Source of the DNA: Actinomucor elegans
Taxonomy: Eukaryota > Mucoromycota > Mucoromycetes > Mucorales > Mucoraceae
NCBI GenBank assembly: GCA_026027325.1
Contig: JAMSLZ010000009.1
Span: forward strand, 124,001-188,000
Length of the DNA: 64,000 nt
Direction: 5' to 3'
The position numbers were made by a program, and so were the translations under genes. Position 1 is the first letter of the stretch; each line of letters opens with the position of its first letter. Positions 1 through 12,785 of this stretch are shown piece after piece. The notes beneath the pieces were generated by a model. The model was not told where the DNA came from. It did not search any database and saw nothing but the letters and a program-made list of their open reading frames with translations.

Positions 1-2400
1 TTGAGGAATCAGTTGAGCTCTGTTGTAGTGAAAGTTTCTCTATCATCCTTTTGTTACCTTGAAGTATTTGAAAAATAGTCGTTCATTAATTAAATACAGC
101 AGATATGTTTACAGACACCCATCTCGTGCCTATTTTCCCATTGTTGTGGTAGAATGTTACTAGCATGTGTTTGATGGCGGTCAGTGAGCCTTCAACGAGT
201 TACTTGAAGGCATTTATATTTAGGCGTCTGCTTGAGAGAAACTATCATTGTATATAAGCCTTTCTAGAAGTGATAAAGTGGGTTTTCATGCAAAAGAGAA
301 TTACGCCTCTTGATAAGTTACACAAATCATTTGCTTTGACAGTAAAACATCTTTACTGCATTCAGAAAAAGGGAAAAAGTAAATGTGACTATCAACCACA
401 ATCGAGTGCTGTTAAATAGATGCCTAACTACTCATTTAGTTCATTTACGCCCTGCATCTTGACAAGATTCATTGTATATGCATCTAGATCCTAAAAACTG
501 CACAGACGTCGTGCATATTAAAAAAGTCGCCTATCATTTATGAATAGTATTTTACAGCGACTATAACCAAATTATTATTATTATTTTTTTGGTAGGAGTG
601 TTTTCTCTAAAAAGGGCCTATATATTATTCTTCAAAGATTATATTTTACTATTACTATCATTTTGATAGCTGTTTTAAACTAAATTTCAACTTTTTTTTT
701 CTCCCATCTGTCTTAGCTAATCGCTATTTATTGAACACAAGGTTTCAACAATCGATACAGTTAGCCTCTACACATGACCAATGTGTAGGTTGTCTTTTCG
801 TCTTTATGTAACCACTGTACAGTGAAAGGATTAGGGGTGTAAAACATCAAAGGCAAATTATACTAGCAGTGATTTTAATGGATTTCATATGATATCTAAC
901 TGTACATTTAACCATTGATTGCTATTATCGTGTGAATGTTTCCCATGATAATCTCTCAAGATGTAGATAATACTATAGAATATAACATGGAATCAAAACA
1001 ATCGCGTGGTACTAACACGTCAAAATGCCAATTAAAATAATAAAGGCGCATGTAATAAAGCAGAGAAGGCCAGTGTCGATGCCTATGTGAACCTGTATCA
1101 CGCTAAAATGTGCAAAGACTAAGTGCATAAAATAATAAACAATTACAGCCTAATTTGTGTAATAATCGAATACGAATGATGGTGTTTGATATAAATTGGT
1201 TAAAGGCATACGAAATGAATAAATATTGTGGTATGTGTTATATTTCTTTCAGTAATACCACATGTATTAACCTTTTTTTAGGCAAATTCTTTTAACATTA
1301 GACGCTCAAGGCGGCAAAGACTGATATAATAAGATTAAAATTAAGATGAAAAGTGATGTGAATGAAATTGGTTCCATTAGATGCCTGGATTCTAGGCTAG
1401 CCTTTGTAACACAGGACTTGAGGCTTACAATATACAAACTGCATAAACAAGGTGTTTTTCATATATGAAACCTCTTCCCTGAGCCTTTCTGATAAGAATC
1501 CACTTTGGATCACATGTTGTTCAAGATAAGAGAAGCTACGATGTGTCATAGTATACTATGCGTCTTATAACTGTAGGTTTATCAACGATCATATGTTTAC
1601 AAAGTTGCATCATTCTTCGCAAAGAACGATGACTCACTCGTGGTGCAGTGGCTATTAGTATATAAAAAGAACATATTTCAACATTGCACTTCTTTACTTG
1701 TTTCTCTACAAAGACTTCTCTCTCTCTCTCTCTCTTCATGACAAAAAAATACTGGTGGTTATTCTTCACTAAAATGTACTAGGCCGTCTAGGTCCGTCAA
1801 TCTATCTAGGCTCATCTCAAATGCTGGACTCGAGGCTCCTTAACCCAATGAATATGGTTTATGGTTTATAAATAAGAACATATTGTATATACATCAAAAG
1901 AGCTCTTTATACCATCATGATCGAGTCTCACTGTCAAAACAGAGGTTGACCAAGCACAAATCCTAGGCCAAAAATATCCCCTCTATCCCAAAAGATGAGG
2001 TTTGCTATATTAGAATTTCTACTTGAATAAAGGCATTCCAAGTACTAAGTGTTTGCTAAGTGCTGCCCAATATAACTTGATACTATTTTATATACATACA
2101 AAATAAAGCTACACACCCTTCTACACATCTAAAAAATTGACTTCCCTACTTATTCTTCTTTCCCTACCTATTCTCTTCACCAATAAATCGTAACTTTCTT
2201 ACCTACACATTGCATCATCATCACCATCAAATAATAGAATCATGTGTCTGCAAGGTATTTAATATCTCAAGATCAAAGGGCGTATGCAGCAATTTGGCTA
2301 TTCAAGTTTAGTAGTCAACACATGTGCACATAATATAGAATTGCTGAAACCAAAGTGACGTTTCTCGTAGATCCAGCAGTTGATTCTGAGCTTGAACTAG

Positions 2401-2433
2401 TCATCAGATGCAACATTTGCTCTAGATGGAACG
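2401..2433 (-). repeat. Dispersed short repeat, weak copy
   Basis: The core CATCAGATGCAACATTTGC resembles the CAGATGYGACATTT core of the copies at 21904, 35925 and 39552. It diverges more than the other copies. It lies in a gene-free spacer. Confidence 0.4.
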
Positions 2434-3280
2434 AAATCCCCCAGGTCATATAGTGCACCATGCAATGTTTAAACTGAACACTTCAGCGAAAAATTCCAGG
2501 CTCAAGAGGGTTTCTAAAAATTAAAACTATTTAAAAAATAATCAGTGTGAGTCTGCGCTTCACTCTTGTAAGAAATGTAAATGATTGTATTTTTGATCGA
2601 ATAGAGTACGCTTTTCAGTAAAATAAAGTGCAAACTGTGTTGGAATAAATGGATGGATTTTATTTAATATCGCATGCAGCGTGTGCTACCCGATAAAAAA
2701 AAATAATAATACTCAGCAATGAAACAGTATATGTATAGAAATAATAAAGAAAAAAAACCTAGTAATATAAGATAGTAATAACAACAATTTAGAAAGAGAC
2801 GGTTTAAGCATGCTTCCAAAAAAAAAAAAATTGGAAAATCAGCTTTCCAGACGCTGCTTTTATTTCTGAAGTACTGGTATGACATTGTAGACAGATAGTT
2901 GACTAAATACATAGGTCAGGTACTCGTGTGGATATCGACAGGCTTTTTATTTTATTTTATTTTATTTTTAAAAAAAAAATTCTCTATAATCTTTGGCAAA
3001 GCATCATTTCTTTATCATTATATCATTGTCGTGAAAATCAGGCACAAAGTTCCTGGTGATCCACCAGATGTTTTCATATTGCAAAGTACAGTCAGTCAAC
3101 CACAATCGAAAGGTCTGATGGTTACTCTCTTTATATTTGCTTCTAACAGTGTTAAAAATCTCGTTAGAGGAGCAGTTCTTGACACAGCTTTTGCATGGCT
3201 GAAGCATCTATTAGATAATTTCATAAATATATGGATTTTTTTTTTTTTTGAAATCGACCATTTTAATTTTTATACATTCC

Positions 3281-3315
3281 TCGGCCGATGCTGGTTTAAT
3301 GTCGCATCTGATTAA
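3281..3315 (+). repeat. Dispersed short repeat copy
   Basis: The core TTTAATGTCGCATCTGATTA is the reverse complement of the 35925 copy core and nearly identical to it. The preceding TCGGCCGATGCTGG corresponds to the CGATCTCGG side of the element. It lies in intergenic DNA. Confidence 0.6.
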
Positions 3316-3446
3316 TGATCCATATTGAAAAGTGAATTATTGCATATTTCCAGAACTACTATTTGTCTAATGTTCAGTAAAGATATTGAATTTTATCGTT
3401 TGACCGTAATGAACATGCAATTTCTACAGCTCAACTCTAATCACTT

Positions 3447-3489
3447 ATAGATCTTTCAGCTGATCTAAACCAAATGTCACATCAGATTC
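3447..3489 (+). repeat. Dispersed short repeat copy
   Basis: ATAGATCTTTCAGCTGATCT followed by AAACCAAATGTCACATCAGA closely matches the copy at 15046 over about 40 bases, with only scattered substitutions. This longer match shows that the element extends beyond the 15-20 base core. Confidence 0.65.
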
Positions 3490-3905
3490 ATATATATATA
3501 TACTTTAATTTGGATTCAACGTAGCGAGCATCTAGCTGGTTCTTGGTTGATTTATAATCTTTAGTAGTCAAATAAGAACTAGTGTCATAGCAATAAATTG
3601 AAAAAAATGCTGGCAAACTCAATCGACGATAAAAACAATAACTTTGCCATTACATGCGTTACTATTAGAAAAATGGAAGCGCGCTTATAATTTACCAATA
3701 TATAACCTGCATGTAATATGTACTGTCAAAGAATTTGGTATCACAACGTGTTGTATCACTGTTACTATCATCTGTATAATCTAAAAAAGAAAAAAAAGAT
3801 AACATAATATTTGTTATCTACTTGAGATCCGATGATATAAAGACTATATAAGAAAAAAAAAAGCGGTGTGTTTAACAGGATTTATAAGTACATATACAAG
3901 AGAAA

Positions 3906-4674
3906 TTAATTTAATAGGTTATGGATTTGCATGACAGCACAAGGTTCGTCGACAGCAGTAGAAAGGGTATGATTATCTGTAGATGAGGGTGATGATGATA
4001 ATGATGATATTGATGTTTCTTTGGTGTTTAGAGTGGACACCGGGGTATCTGGTATGCTGCTAGGCGGTGAAGATGATGTATGATTGGCCCGAGATTTTCG
4101 CATTAAAGTCGATGCACCTTTGGCAAAAGCTCCATTTTTAAACTTTTCCATATGCGTTGGATCAATTGTCCAATATCCACCTTTCCCTCTATGATTATTA
4201 TTACCCGATAATTCAGATTTTGGCACCTTTTTGAAGCAACGATTCAAAGACAAATTGTGACGGATGGTGTTCTACGAGCAAGTTACTAACCAGCAAACAT
4301 ATTATATAGGCATGTGTAATTACCTGCCATCCTGTATCTTCAGCATTGTATAAAGCTGGATATCGACCTGTAATCCAAGTATAAATCTCTTTAAGTGTCA
4401 TACGTTCATTTTCACTTTCTAGAATAGCTTGAGCTATTAAAGAGCTATAAGAAAATGGTGGGCGTCGCCTTTTTCTTGGTGGCTTGACTAGATTTGGTGC
4501 CATTGGAATAAAGGATTCAGATACTATATGCGTTTGTAATTGCTCGTTTTGTGCTTCAGATCGATACTGTTTAACAGATGCTACAATGTAAGGAAGTCGC
4601 ATCATAACTGGAATAGGTGGCAAGTACCCTGAAGAAGGCTTTTCTTCTTCTTTGGGGGGAGAAGGTGGAGTCAT
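3906..4674 (-). CDS. Forkhead (winged-helix) transcription factor
   Basis: A sequence-specific DNA-binding regulator expected to act in the nucleus. Two exons are supported on the minus strand: 4674-4324 and 4271-3906, joined across a 52-nt GT-AG intron (4323-4272). Splicing joins TGWQ to [13 protein letters not shown], which is the forkhead recognition-helix signature. The domain begins with [16 protein letters not shown] at about residue 90, continues through [10 protein letters not shown] and [10 protein letters not shown], and ends with [10 protein letters not shown], so it is complete. A basic stretch (PPRKRRR) precedes it and may aid nuclear import. The C-terminal tail is Ser/Thr-rich with no recognisable domain. 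The start follows a TATA-poor, pyrimidine-rich leader. The gene is divergent from the bHLH gene starting at 5131. The family call is firm; the ortholog group is not resolved. Confidence 0.9.
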
Positions 4675-5130
4675 GTTGGTTGTTAATGTATAGAAAAAAA
4701 GAAGAATAAAAAAAAAGTAATTCTGTTGGTTCTGTCTAAAGGAAAGAGGACAAGTTTTTTTCGAAGCGAACTGGGTCTAGTTGAAAGTCCGCGAAATTCG
4801 AGGCTATCTCTTGTATCATCTAAGATCGAGTTGGGTATGTAAAGTCTAGTGAAATTTGCTACTTTCCACTCACTAAAGGAAGAAATACCCATTGATTGCT
4901 ATAGCTTCAAATGTCAAAGCTACAGATGGTAATGGGTATATGTATGCTCTTTTATTGTTCGAAAAGTACTTTTAATGCAAACCTAAGGTGCCACAACTTC
5001 ATTTCTATTTATTCTTTTCCAGCAAGCTTATTTTAAACATCAAATACTCGAGTGTAACAGCTTACAGTATATATAAACTTTTCTTTCTCTTTCTTTTTTT
5101 TCTCTCTTTTTTTTTCTCCAATTCAACATT
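4675..5130. promoter_or_regulatory. Divergent promoter between two transcription factor genes
   Basis: This 456-bp stretch separates the start codons of a forkhead gene (minus) and a bHLH gene (plus), so both promoters must lie here or overlap. It contains pyrimidine-rich runs immediately upstream of the bHLH start (about 5082-5120), common in fungal promoters, and an AT-rich centre near 5070. The overlapping minus-strand open frame at 4683-4892 has no protein-like features. Confidence 0.5.
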
Positions 5131-6260
5131 ATGGATTACTCAAATGAACAAAGACATCGTCTGCCATCTACTTTGGAACCAGCAAATGTAGACGAGATGA
5201 TGACAGATCCACTTAAAGCTTCCGTTCAAAGCTTTGAAAAGAGTAACTAATCAAATCATTTTTCAGCGCTGAGTACTTATCCTTTTCATTAGATTACTCC
5301 AGACAACTTCCTGGATTGAATTCACTTCATCTATATCAACAGGAAGAAGAGGATTATATTCGTATTAAGCTTTCGGGCATGTCCGTATGTGTTTCACCAA
5401 ATTCCCCTCGTGGTGGGTCAACAAGTCAAGAACGTGCTTGTTCTTTAAATGAATATCCGCCTTCATCAAGACGTGCGTACGATCCTATCAGATCTTTAAG
5501 AATAGATCAACGTAGGCATTCGATAGCTAATTTAGATACAAAACCCATCAATTTCCACCAAGGCAGGTTATTTTATACAAAGTAGATGCCATCTAACGCC
5601 TATATAGAGCTACCTCCATTACCAATACAGCATCCAGGACATTATTCAGCTCCTTCCAGTCCACCTTTATTACATCAAAAGCCTTATGCAAGGAAGAAAT
5701 CCATAACAGCACATCTTTTGGACGAAGATCCTCCATTATTAAAAGCAGTCATGCGTCGTAACTCCTCTGCAGTTATTTATCGAGAAACATCGCCCACAAG
5801 ACGCATGTCTATGGTATTATTCATACTTCTTTGTGTGATGTGTAACCAACGTCAAATTTGTTTTTAGACTTCTCGGAATAACTATATAGGAAAGGCCTTT
5901 CATGAGACAACTGTCAAGACAGAAGAAGAAAATGAAAGTTTATATTCTAGGAGCCCTGAATTACGCATCAGCCATAAATTGGCTGAACGGAAAAGACGAA
6001 AAGAGATGAAAGACCTTTTTGAAGAACTAAAAAACGCTTTACCTGTGGATAAATCTTTGAAAACAAGCAAATGGGAAATTCTGAGCAAAGGTTTGTTACA
6101 TTGCTAATGTGTTAATATGCATTAACATGGTCTTGTGTTAGCTGTCGAATATATTAATCTACTGAGACATAAAGATTATAATATGGAACAAGAACTATTA
6201 ATGCTAAAGCATGAACTTGAAAGCCTGAAAAACGATAAATCTATCCATCCCAACAATTAA
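5131..6260 (+). CDS. bHLH transcription factor
   Basis: A basic helix-loop-helix DNA-binding protein. The C-terminal part is clear: [20 protein letters not shown], then [19 protein letters not shown], then [10 protein letters not shown], giving basic region, helix 1, loop and helix 2, followed by a short leucine-containing coiled tail. Supported introns include one after 5237 (rejoining at 5293), one at about 5813-5866 and one between about 6090 and 6141. The N-terminal half is Ser/Pro-rich low complexity. An in-frame TAG at 5583-5585 interrupts the middle. It can be removed by an intron that keeps frame, for example 5512-5607, which has a CTAAC branch-like motif 14 nt before its acceptor, so exact exons there are uncertain. 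The His/Glu/Arg pattern HxxxERKRR fits E-box binders. It is divergent from the forkhead gene. Confidence 0.8.
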
Positions 6261-6861
6261 CTATTACCATTTATACTTGTCTCAATAAAAAAAAATATAG
6301 CATTATCACAAGGAATCCAGTAGATCCCCATTGAATTGTAGTACGAGGTGCTTGAATATTCGCGTGAGTTTAATAGGAAAAACCAAGACAAATGTTACTT
6401 CATTCAAAAGAGTGTATTTTATTATATCTATTTCCTTAGGAATCAATCAGATATCTCTGCTCATTATTGTTTTACACAAGATTTCAATGGTTTTTAGTAT
6501 CAGCTACTGTAGTGATTTAAAGGCATTTACCGCTGTAAGGTTTCGTCGATTTTTATTGGATGTAAGGAAGGTAAAATGCGTTCTTTTAAATTTTCGTTCT
6601 ACTATGGGAAAAATTCAAGTGCATAGAGTAAAATCGATGGCAAGTAGCTCAAGTAAATTAGTGTTTTCACCCAAATCCAAATTGAAATAACGTGGAATAC
6701 AAGTCAATACACGCTAAACTTTATTTCAGTGAATTTCTGTATTCCCATTAGAGGCTAAACCTGAGTGAATTGAAGATGAACTTTAGGTTTTTCAAGTGAC
6801 TTGCAGGTTGACCTGATATTCACTCCAATTTTTTCTATAGTTGATGGATTAAATGACATCT

Positions 6862-6875
6862 CCCCCCCCCCCCCC
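6862..6875. repeat. Poly(C) tract
   Basis: Fourteen consecutive C residues are interrupted only at the 3' side by a T before three more C. This is striking in an AT-rich background and lies in a spacer. Confidence 0.9.
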
Positions 6876-7100
6876 TCCCTACGAGCAGGCGTAGCGAGCA
6901 TAGGACTAACTCATATGATTTAAATCGCTCGATCGTTGTTTCTGATTTTCGCGTTGGATGAGTAGTATACATTCCTAATGAGCCACTGCGTTTACTATAG
7001 TAGAACTGCAATTTAATTCAAGTATAATGTGTGTATACATCACATTAATGATTAGCAATAAATTTCATTCATTTCATAAACTCAATATGATTCATACATT

Positions 7101-7138
7101 TTTCGGCCAATCTCGGTCTAATGCAATGTTTAATTAGA
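7101..7138 (+). repeat. Dispersed short repeat, degenerate copy
   Basis: CGGCCAATCTCGGTCTAATG followed by CAATGTTTAATTAG aligns with the 56398 and 3281 copies (TCGGTCTAATGTCACATCTG), with a small deletion or substitutions in the core. Confidence 0.45.
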
Positions 7139-7926
7139 ATACCCTACCGAGGGTATGCTGATGTATCTACTATAATCTTTGCTTAACTAAAATGTAATTA
7201 GTATGTTTATTTTTTCAACTGCATTACATTTGTTTTACTTGAACTTGTTCTAAAGATCTGCAGATTTGTCGACTAATCTCGGCTTACTTTTTGCTCAAAA
7301 TGAGTCTTTACATTTACTAAAGTTTATTATTATTAAGAAGTAGATGCTAATACTGTAGTAGTATTTAAACATGAAGAAAAAAGGATAGAAAATGAGCTTA
7401 TTCGAGCAGAATTTACATGAACTAGTAAATGAAGCTATATGTCGTCAAGAAACTTCCCGACATACCTAAAGTAAAAGAGCAAACTATATGCTCATTCAAG
7501 AGGACTGGCACACTATTTAGTTAAATGCATTCTTTTTTAACAAATGTCTCGACCATTCTAATGGAAATGATTTTTATTGGGTAGCTATATAATTTGCTTT
7601 ATTTCTATATAGTTTAGGTGAGTATTATTATAGTGCGAATTTAAACAAAAAATGTTCTCAGTAATTATATTGCTGTATACTACAACCCTTGCTTATTATA
7701 TCAGTTTACAATTTACTTTGAATATGATTTCTCTTTCATTGGAAGCAATTTTGTTTACTTTCAAGTTTTCGTTAGATTTGAAAGGAAAAATGTCCTTTAA
7801 AAGAAAAAGGCACAAGCACCTTTTCGGTCCCAAAAAGGGGGTGCGAAACAGTAAAATACTCATCTATATGAGTATATTCAGTAGTAGAAATAGTCAACCA
7901 ATGCTGTTTCAAACAACCAACTTAAC

Positions 7927-7927
<1 letters not shown>

Positions 7928-7959
<32 letters not shown>
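7928..7959 (+). repeat. Poly(A) run, 32 nt
   Basis: An uninterrupted run of A. It could be a simple homopolymer or the tail of a retroposed sequence. No target-site duplication was recognised by eye. Confidence 0.9.
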
Positions 7960-7961
<2 letters not shown>

Positions 7962-8726
7962 AAGAGAAGCAGCATAAAGGTAAAGAGGTACATCAAAAGC
8001 TTTGATAGCTTCTGGTGTAACTTATGCGAAATAGATCTTACTTGTGAAACGTTACATATACAGAAAATTGCAGAGGCTAATGGAAATGATCTTTCTTTCA
8101 AAACCTATGTCCAAGATGCCGATTAGCATGAAAAGATCTGCCTTATTTTGCTGTTGAATGTCTACAAAAAAGAAAAGTATATTTGGTTTTAACCTCTTAA
8201 ACAAATCAGTCCTGTAGTTCTTTTTCCGACCATTAAAGTTATCTACTGTAGCCTAATCATATTTCTTGATCTGACATTACTCTCTCTATCACAAGATCAC
8301 CAACTTTTTCTTTAGCCGTATGTGGAAGTATTGTTATTATTGGCAGTATGTAAGGAAAAAGCCACCAGTGGCAAGATCTCTAAAATACAATCCTTTTTTT
8401 TTTTACTGATCGCAGTATTCCTGTAGCCAAATTTAAGGCTATAACAGCTCTTACCTCTGTTTTAGATTAGATAATTTTTTCATAAAGATAACTATTTATT
8501 TACAAAGCCCTCACTTTAATACAAATGATTCATTCTTTTACAGTTCATACTCAGCTTCTGCTGCTTAAAGTTTTTTTTTAAATATATATATATATATATA
8601 TGGAGAAATCCTTTTGGTTCTATTCACTAATAAAAGAGTTAGAGGAGTCAAGACTACTATCACCAACAGTATCAGTACCTGATTCTAACTAATTTTGATC
8701 AGGGTATTTGTTGAAAAAAGAGTTGG

Positions 8727-8753
8727 TTTTTTTTTTTTTTTTTTTTTTTTTTT
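8727..8753 (-). repeat. Poly(T) run, 27 nt (poly(A) on minus strand)
   Basis: The run lies directly 3' of a 101-codon open frame on the minus strand (9060-8755), an arrangement like a retroposed transcript tail. No duplication flanking it was recognised. Confidence 0.85.
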
Positions 8754-9292
8754 GTCAACATTTTACAAGCTTAGTGATTATTGATGTTTGTTTCAATAAA
8801 ATTGCCTCAAGCTTTCTCAGTTGATGATGAACAGCATTCTTGATTAGAAGAAAATAGGTTTTTAAATAATGAACCAAATTAATAATAATAGAGTGGTTTA
8901 TCTTGAAGATATTTACAGAGTTTGTTTTGACGCGTTTAGTTTTTTGATGACGACTTTCAAACAAGTTGAAACAAGTATTACTGATTAAAACTTTGACAGC
9001 ATTAGCAAGATGAGCAAAGTTGAAGTGTTTGAAAGAAGGGTTCAAGTTTATTTGCACCACTTAACCACACATGCTATGTATTATCTTTGATTATTTAAAA
9101 AAAGAAGGCCAACACGCGCTTCTTAAAATTTGAAAACACTTGGTTCAAGCTATACTGCTTAACTGCTGTTGCTGGGTTATTATAATCAGCATGCACTGAA
9201 AGTGCTTTTACCCAATTGAGAACCCAAACACATTATTTTTTATAGCCCCTCTTCTCGTTTTCTTTTGCACCTTTTCTTTATTCCTCATCATC

Positions 9293-12200
9293 ATGACTTC
9301 GGTAAAGGCAATTCAGATTGGCAAAGATATAGATAACGCTCGTTGTAGCGGTAACTGGGCTGTTATACCTGATTTAGCCCGACGATACAAAAAATACAAT
9401 TCGGAAGGATCAAGTAAATCAACTTCTTGTTGAACTAGAAAAGCAATGAGTTGACCCTTTTTCTATTAGTATTGGAGCAGACAGTCTTGGCCGAAACCAA
9501 TTTTATTCAAATACTCAACAGTACACGTTCAAGTGCAACTATTAGTTATAGACAGGATGATCCATATCATATCAGTATGGAAGATCGACTGGATCCACAG
9601 CAAGTGAAATCGATTCAAAATCAACTTGTAGGCGTTATCCATATTTCTGATCCCAACGATACCAATGCAACTCAAAAAGAGGTACCATGGTATAGACTAT
9701 ATGTTATGCATACAATGATTTAATCAGCCTAATAGTTTGCCAAGATAATATTGGCGCGTACACACTTTGAATGTGGAGAATATGAGAAAGCAATCGATAT
9801 CATCAATCAGCTTTCGTTTGAAAAGGACCAAGTCAGTCAAGGTTATGGATTAGTGCTCTTCTTACAAGCGCGAGCAATCAAAGGTAAGTAAATCAACATC
9901 GAGAAAGATAGCTTTACTAACAAATGAGTAGCCATTTGCTTTGAGTTAACTGGGAACGAAGAGGCTGCATTCCAAAGTTACCAAGGTGTGGAAGCATTGC
10001 TAGCAGAGAATACAAATATCAAACACAAGTCTTTTATCGAATGGTCAGAAGAATCACTTTATAGAGCCACGTTACTAGGCTTGAGAGAAAGGTAATTCAA
10101 CACAAGGTGTAAATTTTGATGGGCTCTTACTAAAAATAAAATAAAATACACTCATATAGCTCCATTTTAACACCTGCTTCATTATTGGAATTCATGCGTC
10201 AATACCAAAACATTACCGCTCTCCAGCCTACCAACTGGCGTATTCAAAAGCGCTTGACCATCACTCGCCACTCCCTTCGATACGTCTCACAGGTTTACCG
10301 TCAAGGTCAGTATGTATTACCAGCATCTATACTGCAGACCGAGGAAGAACAAGATTACCACCAACGCCACCGCCAGTTCTTTATCGTGGAACAATCGCAA
10401 CTCCATACACTTTATGAAAAGATGTTGTACCAAGAGGTGCCATTACCACGCGCTGGTCAAGTCAATTCAAGGGTACTTGACTTTGTAGATCAATTTGCTA
10501 GCGATTTTGAGCTGATTGGTACCACTGCACATGATTTACGTGGCTTTGTAGAGGCTTTGGATCGTGCATCGCAGCGTACATTCAATTCGCCACTAATTAC
10601 CCGCCATCTATTTCACGCACTGGTTCGATTAGGCGAGTTTGAGGAAGCAGAACATGCGTTACACTCGTATTTGTATTTGGTGGGTTTGGTATCGCATGGT
10701 TGGAGAGAAACGCACCGTGATGGCCAGGCCTTGGCTACCGATAAAACAGGGTTGAATATGCCCGTGCCTGCTGCTAGACCTGATATTGAAGAGGAAGATG
10801 AGCTGGATCAGACTTTGTCTGAAGCAAGTGAAATTGCTGTAGGTGATATTGCTGACATAAAGAACACGGAAAAGGAAGAAATCCAAAATACACTGCAGGT
10901 CTTGATCACAGCTATTCGTATGTACAGTAATGATATGTGTCGAGGTGTAGATGCAGTGGAAATGGCAGAGATTGCAAAGGATGTTTTACAAAAGCAACCC
11001 AAGCAAGAGCGCATGAATAACTTGCAAGTAATTAGCGCCCAGGTCTATCGTGCAGCTGGTGTTGCTTATGGTTTATTAGGCTGTCAGAGTAAGTATCCAT
11101 TAGAGTTATGATAACCAAAAACAAAATCTAATACGCTATTGCCATAGCTTTTGATCCTGAATTACGTCCTCAGTATCATGAAAAAGCATTACATTATCTC
11201 AAGTTTGCTTTGACAATTGACCCCAACGCTTGGGAAACATATTACCAACTTGCTCTTCAACAGGCAGAGATGCATGATATCACTCAAGCTGTACAATCCA
11301 TCACTCAAGCCATTCATCGTCACCCTACGCATATTTCGCTTTGGCATTTGCTGACATTGCTTGTTTCTTGTCCTTCTCAAGGTGATTACAAACAAGCACT
11401 GAAAACCTGTGATATGGGCCTCGCTCAAACCACCAACGATATGATGGATGATGAAAACTATGAATTGGCTCAACAGCATTTGATGTATCAAATAACACGT
11501 ACTCATCTATTACACGCAATGCACGGACCGGATGCTGCTTTAGAATCATCCGAGACTTTGTTTGCTTCGTTTCGCAAGATTGCCATGCCAGAGCCTTCAG
11601 TGAGTACACAGTCCGACTCTACTTATGCTGGCGCACATCATGGTATGATCGTTTCAGGCTCTCTGGGAAATCTTGGCGAATTACAAATGGCTGCAGAGAA
11701 GCGACGTGGACGAAGTGCTAGTAACAGTATGTTAGGCCATCATCACCCAGATGCGGGATCACGTTCATACGATAATGTATTGCAAGTGACTCCAGAAGTC
11801 AGTAAAAGTACAAGTAGTGCTCTCAGTATAGGCAGAGCGAGATCTGCCTCTAATTTGAGCGCAAATCCATCGCCGTTGGGACCTGGCGCACCTGGTAACC
11901 AGTTATTAGCCGTGCCTGACAATGGCGATGTAAAGCCACACCATCATCATCATCTACATGGATTGAATTTGTTTGGATCAAGAAGCTCTAGTAGGGCTAA
12001 AGGTGTTCCTCAACAGCAACAAGAAGGGAACTATAGTATTCAATCATTACCTGCAGCCCCTTATGGTAAAAGAATGGAATGTATAAAGTGATATTTTTTT
12101 TTCCCTCTAACTTGCGTTCATTAGATGTGAAAAGCATAGCAGGTCAGTCTGTCGCGTCTCTCCAAAGTCTATCACCTTCAGTAGTAAGCATGCAATCCAT

Positions 12201-12785
12201 TTTGCAACCCACAAATGTGCCTAGTAAACCCAGCACTCGTGCAATGCAACGCAAACAGCGGTCAGATCGTATTTTATCCGACCTCTGGTTGCTCACTGCT
12301 CAAGTGTTTATCAAATTGGGCAAATTAGACGAAGCACGAAAGGCTGTAGAAGAAGCAGAGAATGTAGATTGGATCTCGAATCCACAAGTATGGTGTGTAT
12401 TGGGTCAACTATTGCAAGTGGAAGGGGATTTGGATCAAGCACAAACGGCCTTTTACAAATCCTTGGTGATTGATCCCAATGATGTTGCATGTAGATTATG
12501 GCTCGCCAAGTCTCATTTATCACAACAGAATCAAGAGATTGCAGAGGGTATCTTGGATGTACTTACTAAATCCAATGGTTGGGATTGTGCAGAAGCATGG
12601 TATGTTAAAAAACTTTTTTTTTATAAAGTAGGATCATGACTAAACAACTCTATAGGTTTCTTCTCGGTGAAATATATAAGGAAACAGATAGATTGGACCG
12701 TACAAAGGCCTGTTTGTTTTACGCGCTTGAATTAGAATCCACTACGCCTATTCAACCATTATCTGTACTTCCTCGTTATATATAA
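9293..12785 (+). CDS. YPP1: TTC7/Ypp1-type TPR protein (PI4-kinase plasma-membrane scaffold)
   Basis: A predicted homolog of TTC7/Ypp1, which with EFR3 recruits the PI4-kinase Stt4 to the plasma membrane (family knowledge). Eight exons join in frame: 9293-9413, 9470-9681, 9736-9883, 9932-10091, 10160-11088, 11148-12080, 12125-12599 and 12656-12785, giving about 1035 aa. The N terminus has the family pattern of a short helix (NARCSGNWAVIPDLARRYKK), then LEQTVLAETNF. TPR-like helical repeats follow, for example FAKIILARTHFECGEYEKAI, YLKFALTIDPNAWETYYQLA and a C-terminal block LGQLLQVEGDLDQAQTAFYK through CLFYALELESTTPIQPLSVL. A low-complexity Ser/His-rich insert lies around codons 640-740. It converges with PSF2, stop codons about 145 bp apart. 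Family identity is good; the yeast symbol is by similarity. Confidence 0.8.

Larger units (their letters stand above)
1..3905. other. Intergenic spacer, no supported gene
   Basis: No reading frame here looks like a conserved protein. The stretch is AT-rich, with a CT dinucleotide run near 1716-1735, poly(A)/poly(T) runs near 2819, 2967 and 3238, and copies of a dispersed short repeat near 2401, 3281 and 3447. The longest open frames (plus 2899-3315, minus 3004-3207) overlap each other on opposite strands, begin without context and contain homopolymer-coded Phe/Lys runs, so I do not call them genes. Confidence 0.6.
6261..9292. other. Intergenic spacer with homopolymers, no supported gene
   Basis: About 3 kb without a convincing gene. 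It contains a 14-nt poly(C) run (6862-6875), a degenerate dispersed repeat copy (7101-7138), a 32-nt poly(A) run (7928-7959), an AT dinucleotide run near 8583 and a 27-nt poly(T) run (8727-8753). Open frames at plus 6331-6690 and 7652-8005 have no conserved motif, and the second ends in homopolymer lysines. A minus frame (9060-8755, 101 aa, basic) stops just before the poly(T), which is poly(A) on its own strand. It might be a retroposed relic; I cannot assign it. Confidence 0.5.

Noticed and set aside
3004..3207. Minus frame starting MLQPCKSCVKNC, zinc-knuckle-like
   Set aside because: Only one CxxC pair is present, with no second pair or extension; it is too short to support.
2899..3315. 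138-codon plus-strand frame with a non-ATG start
   Set aside because: Phe/Lys runs come from homopolymers, no motif is visible, and a minus frame overlaps it.
6331..6690. 119-codon plus frame
   Set aside because: Non-ATG start, no conserved motif, and no sensible introns or neighbours.
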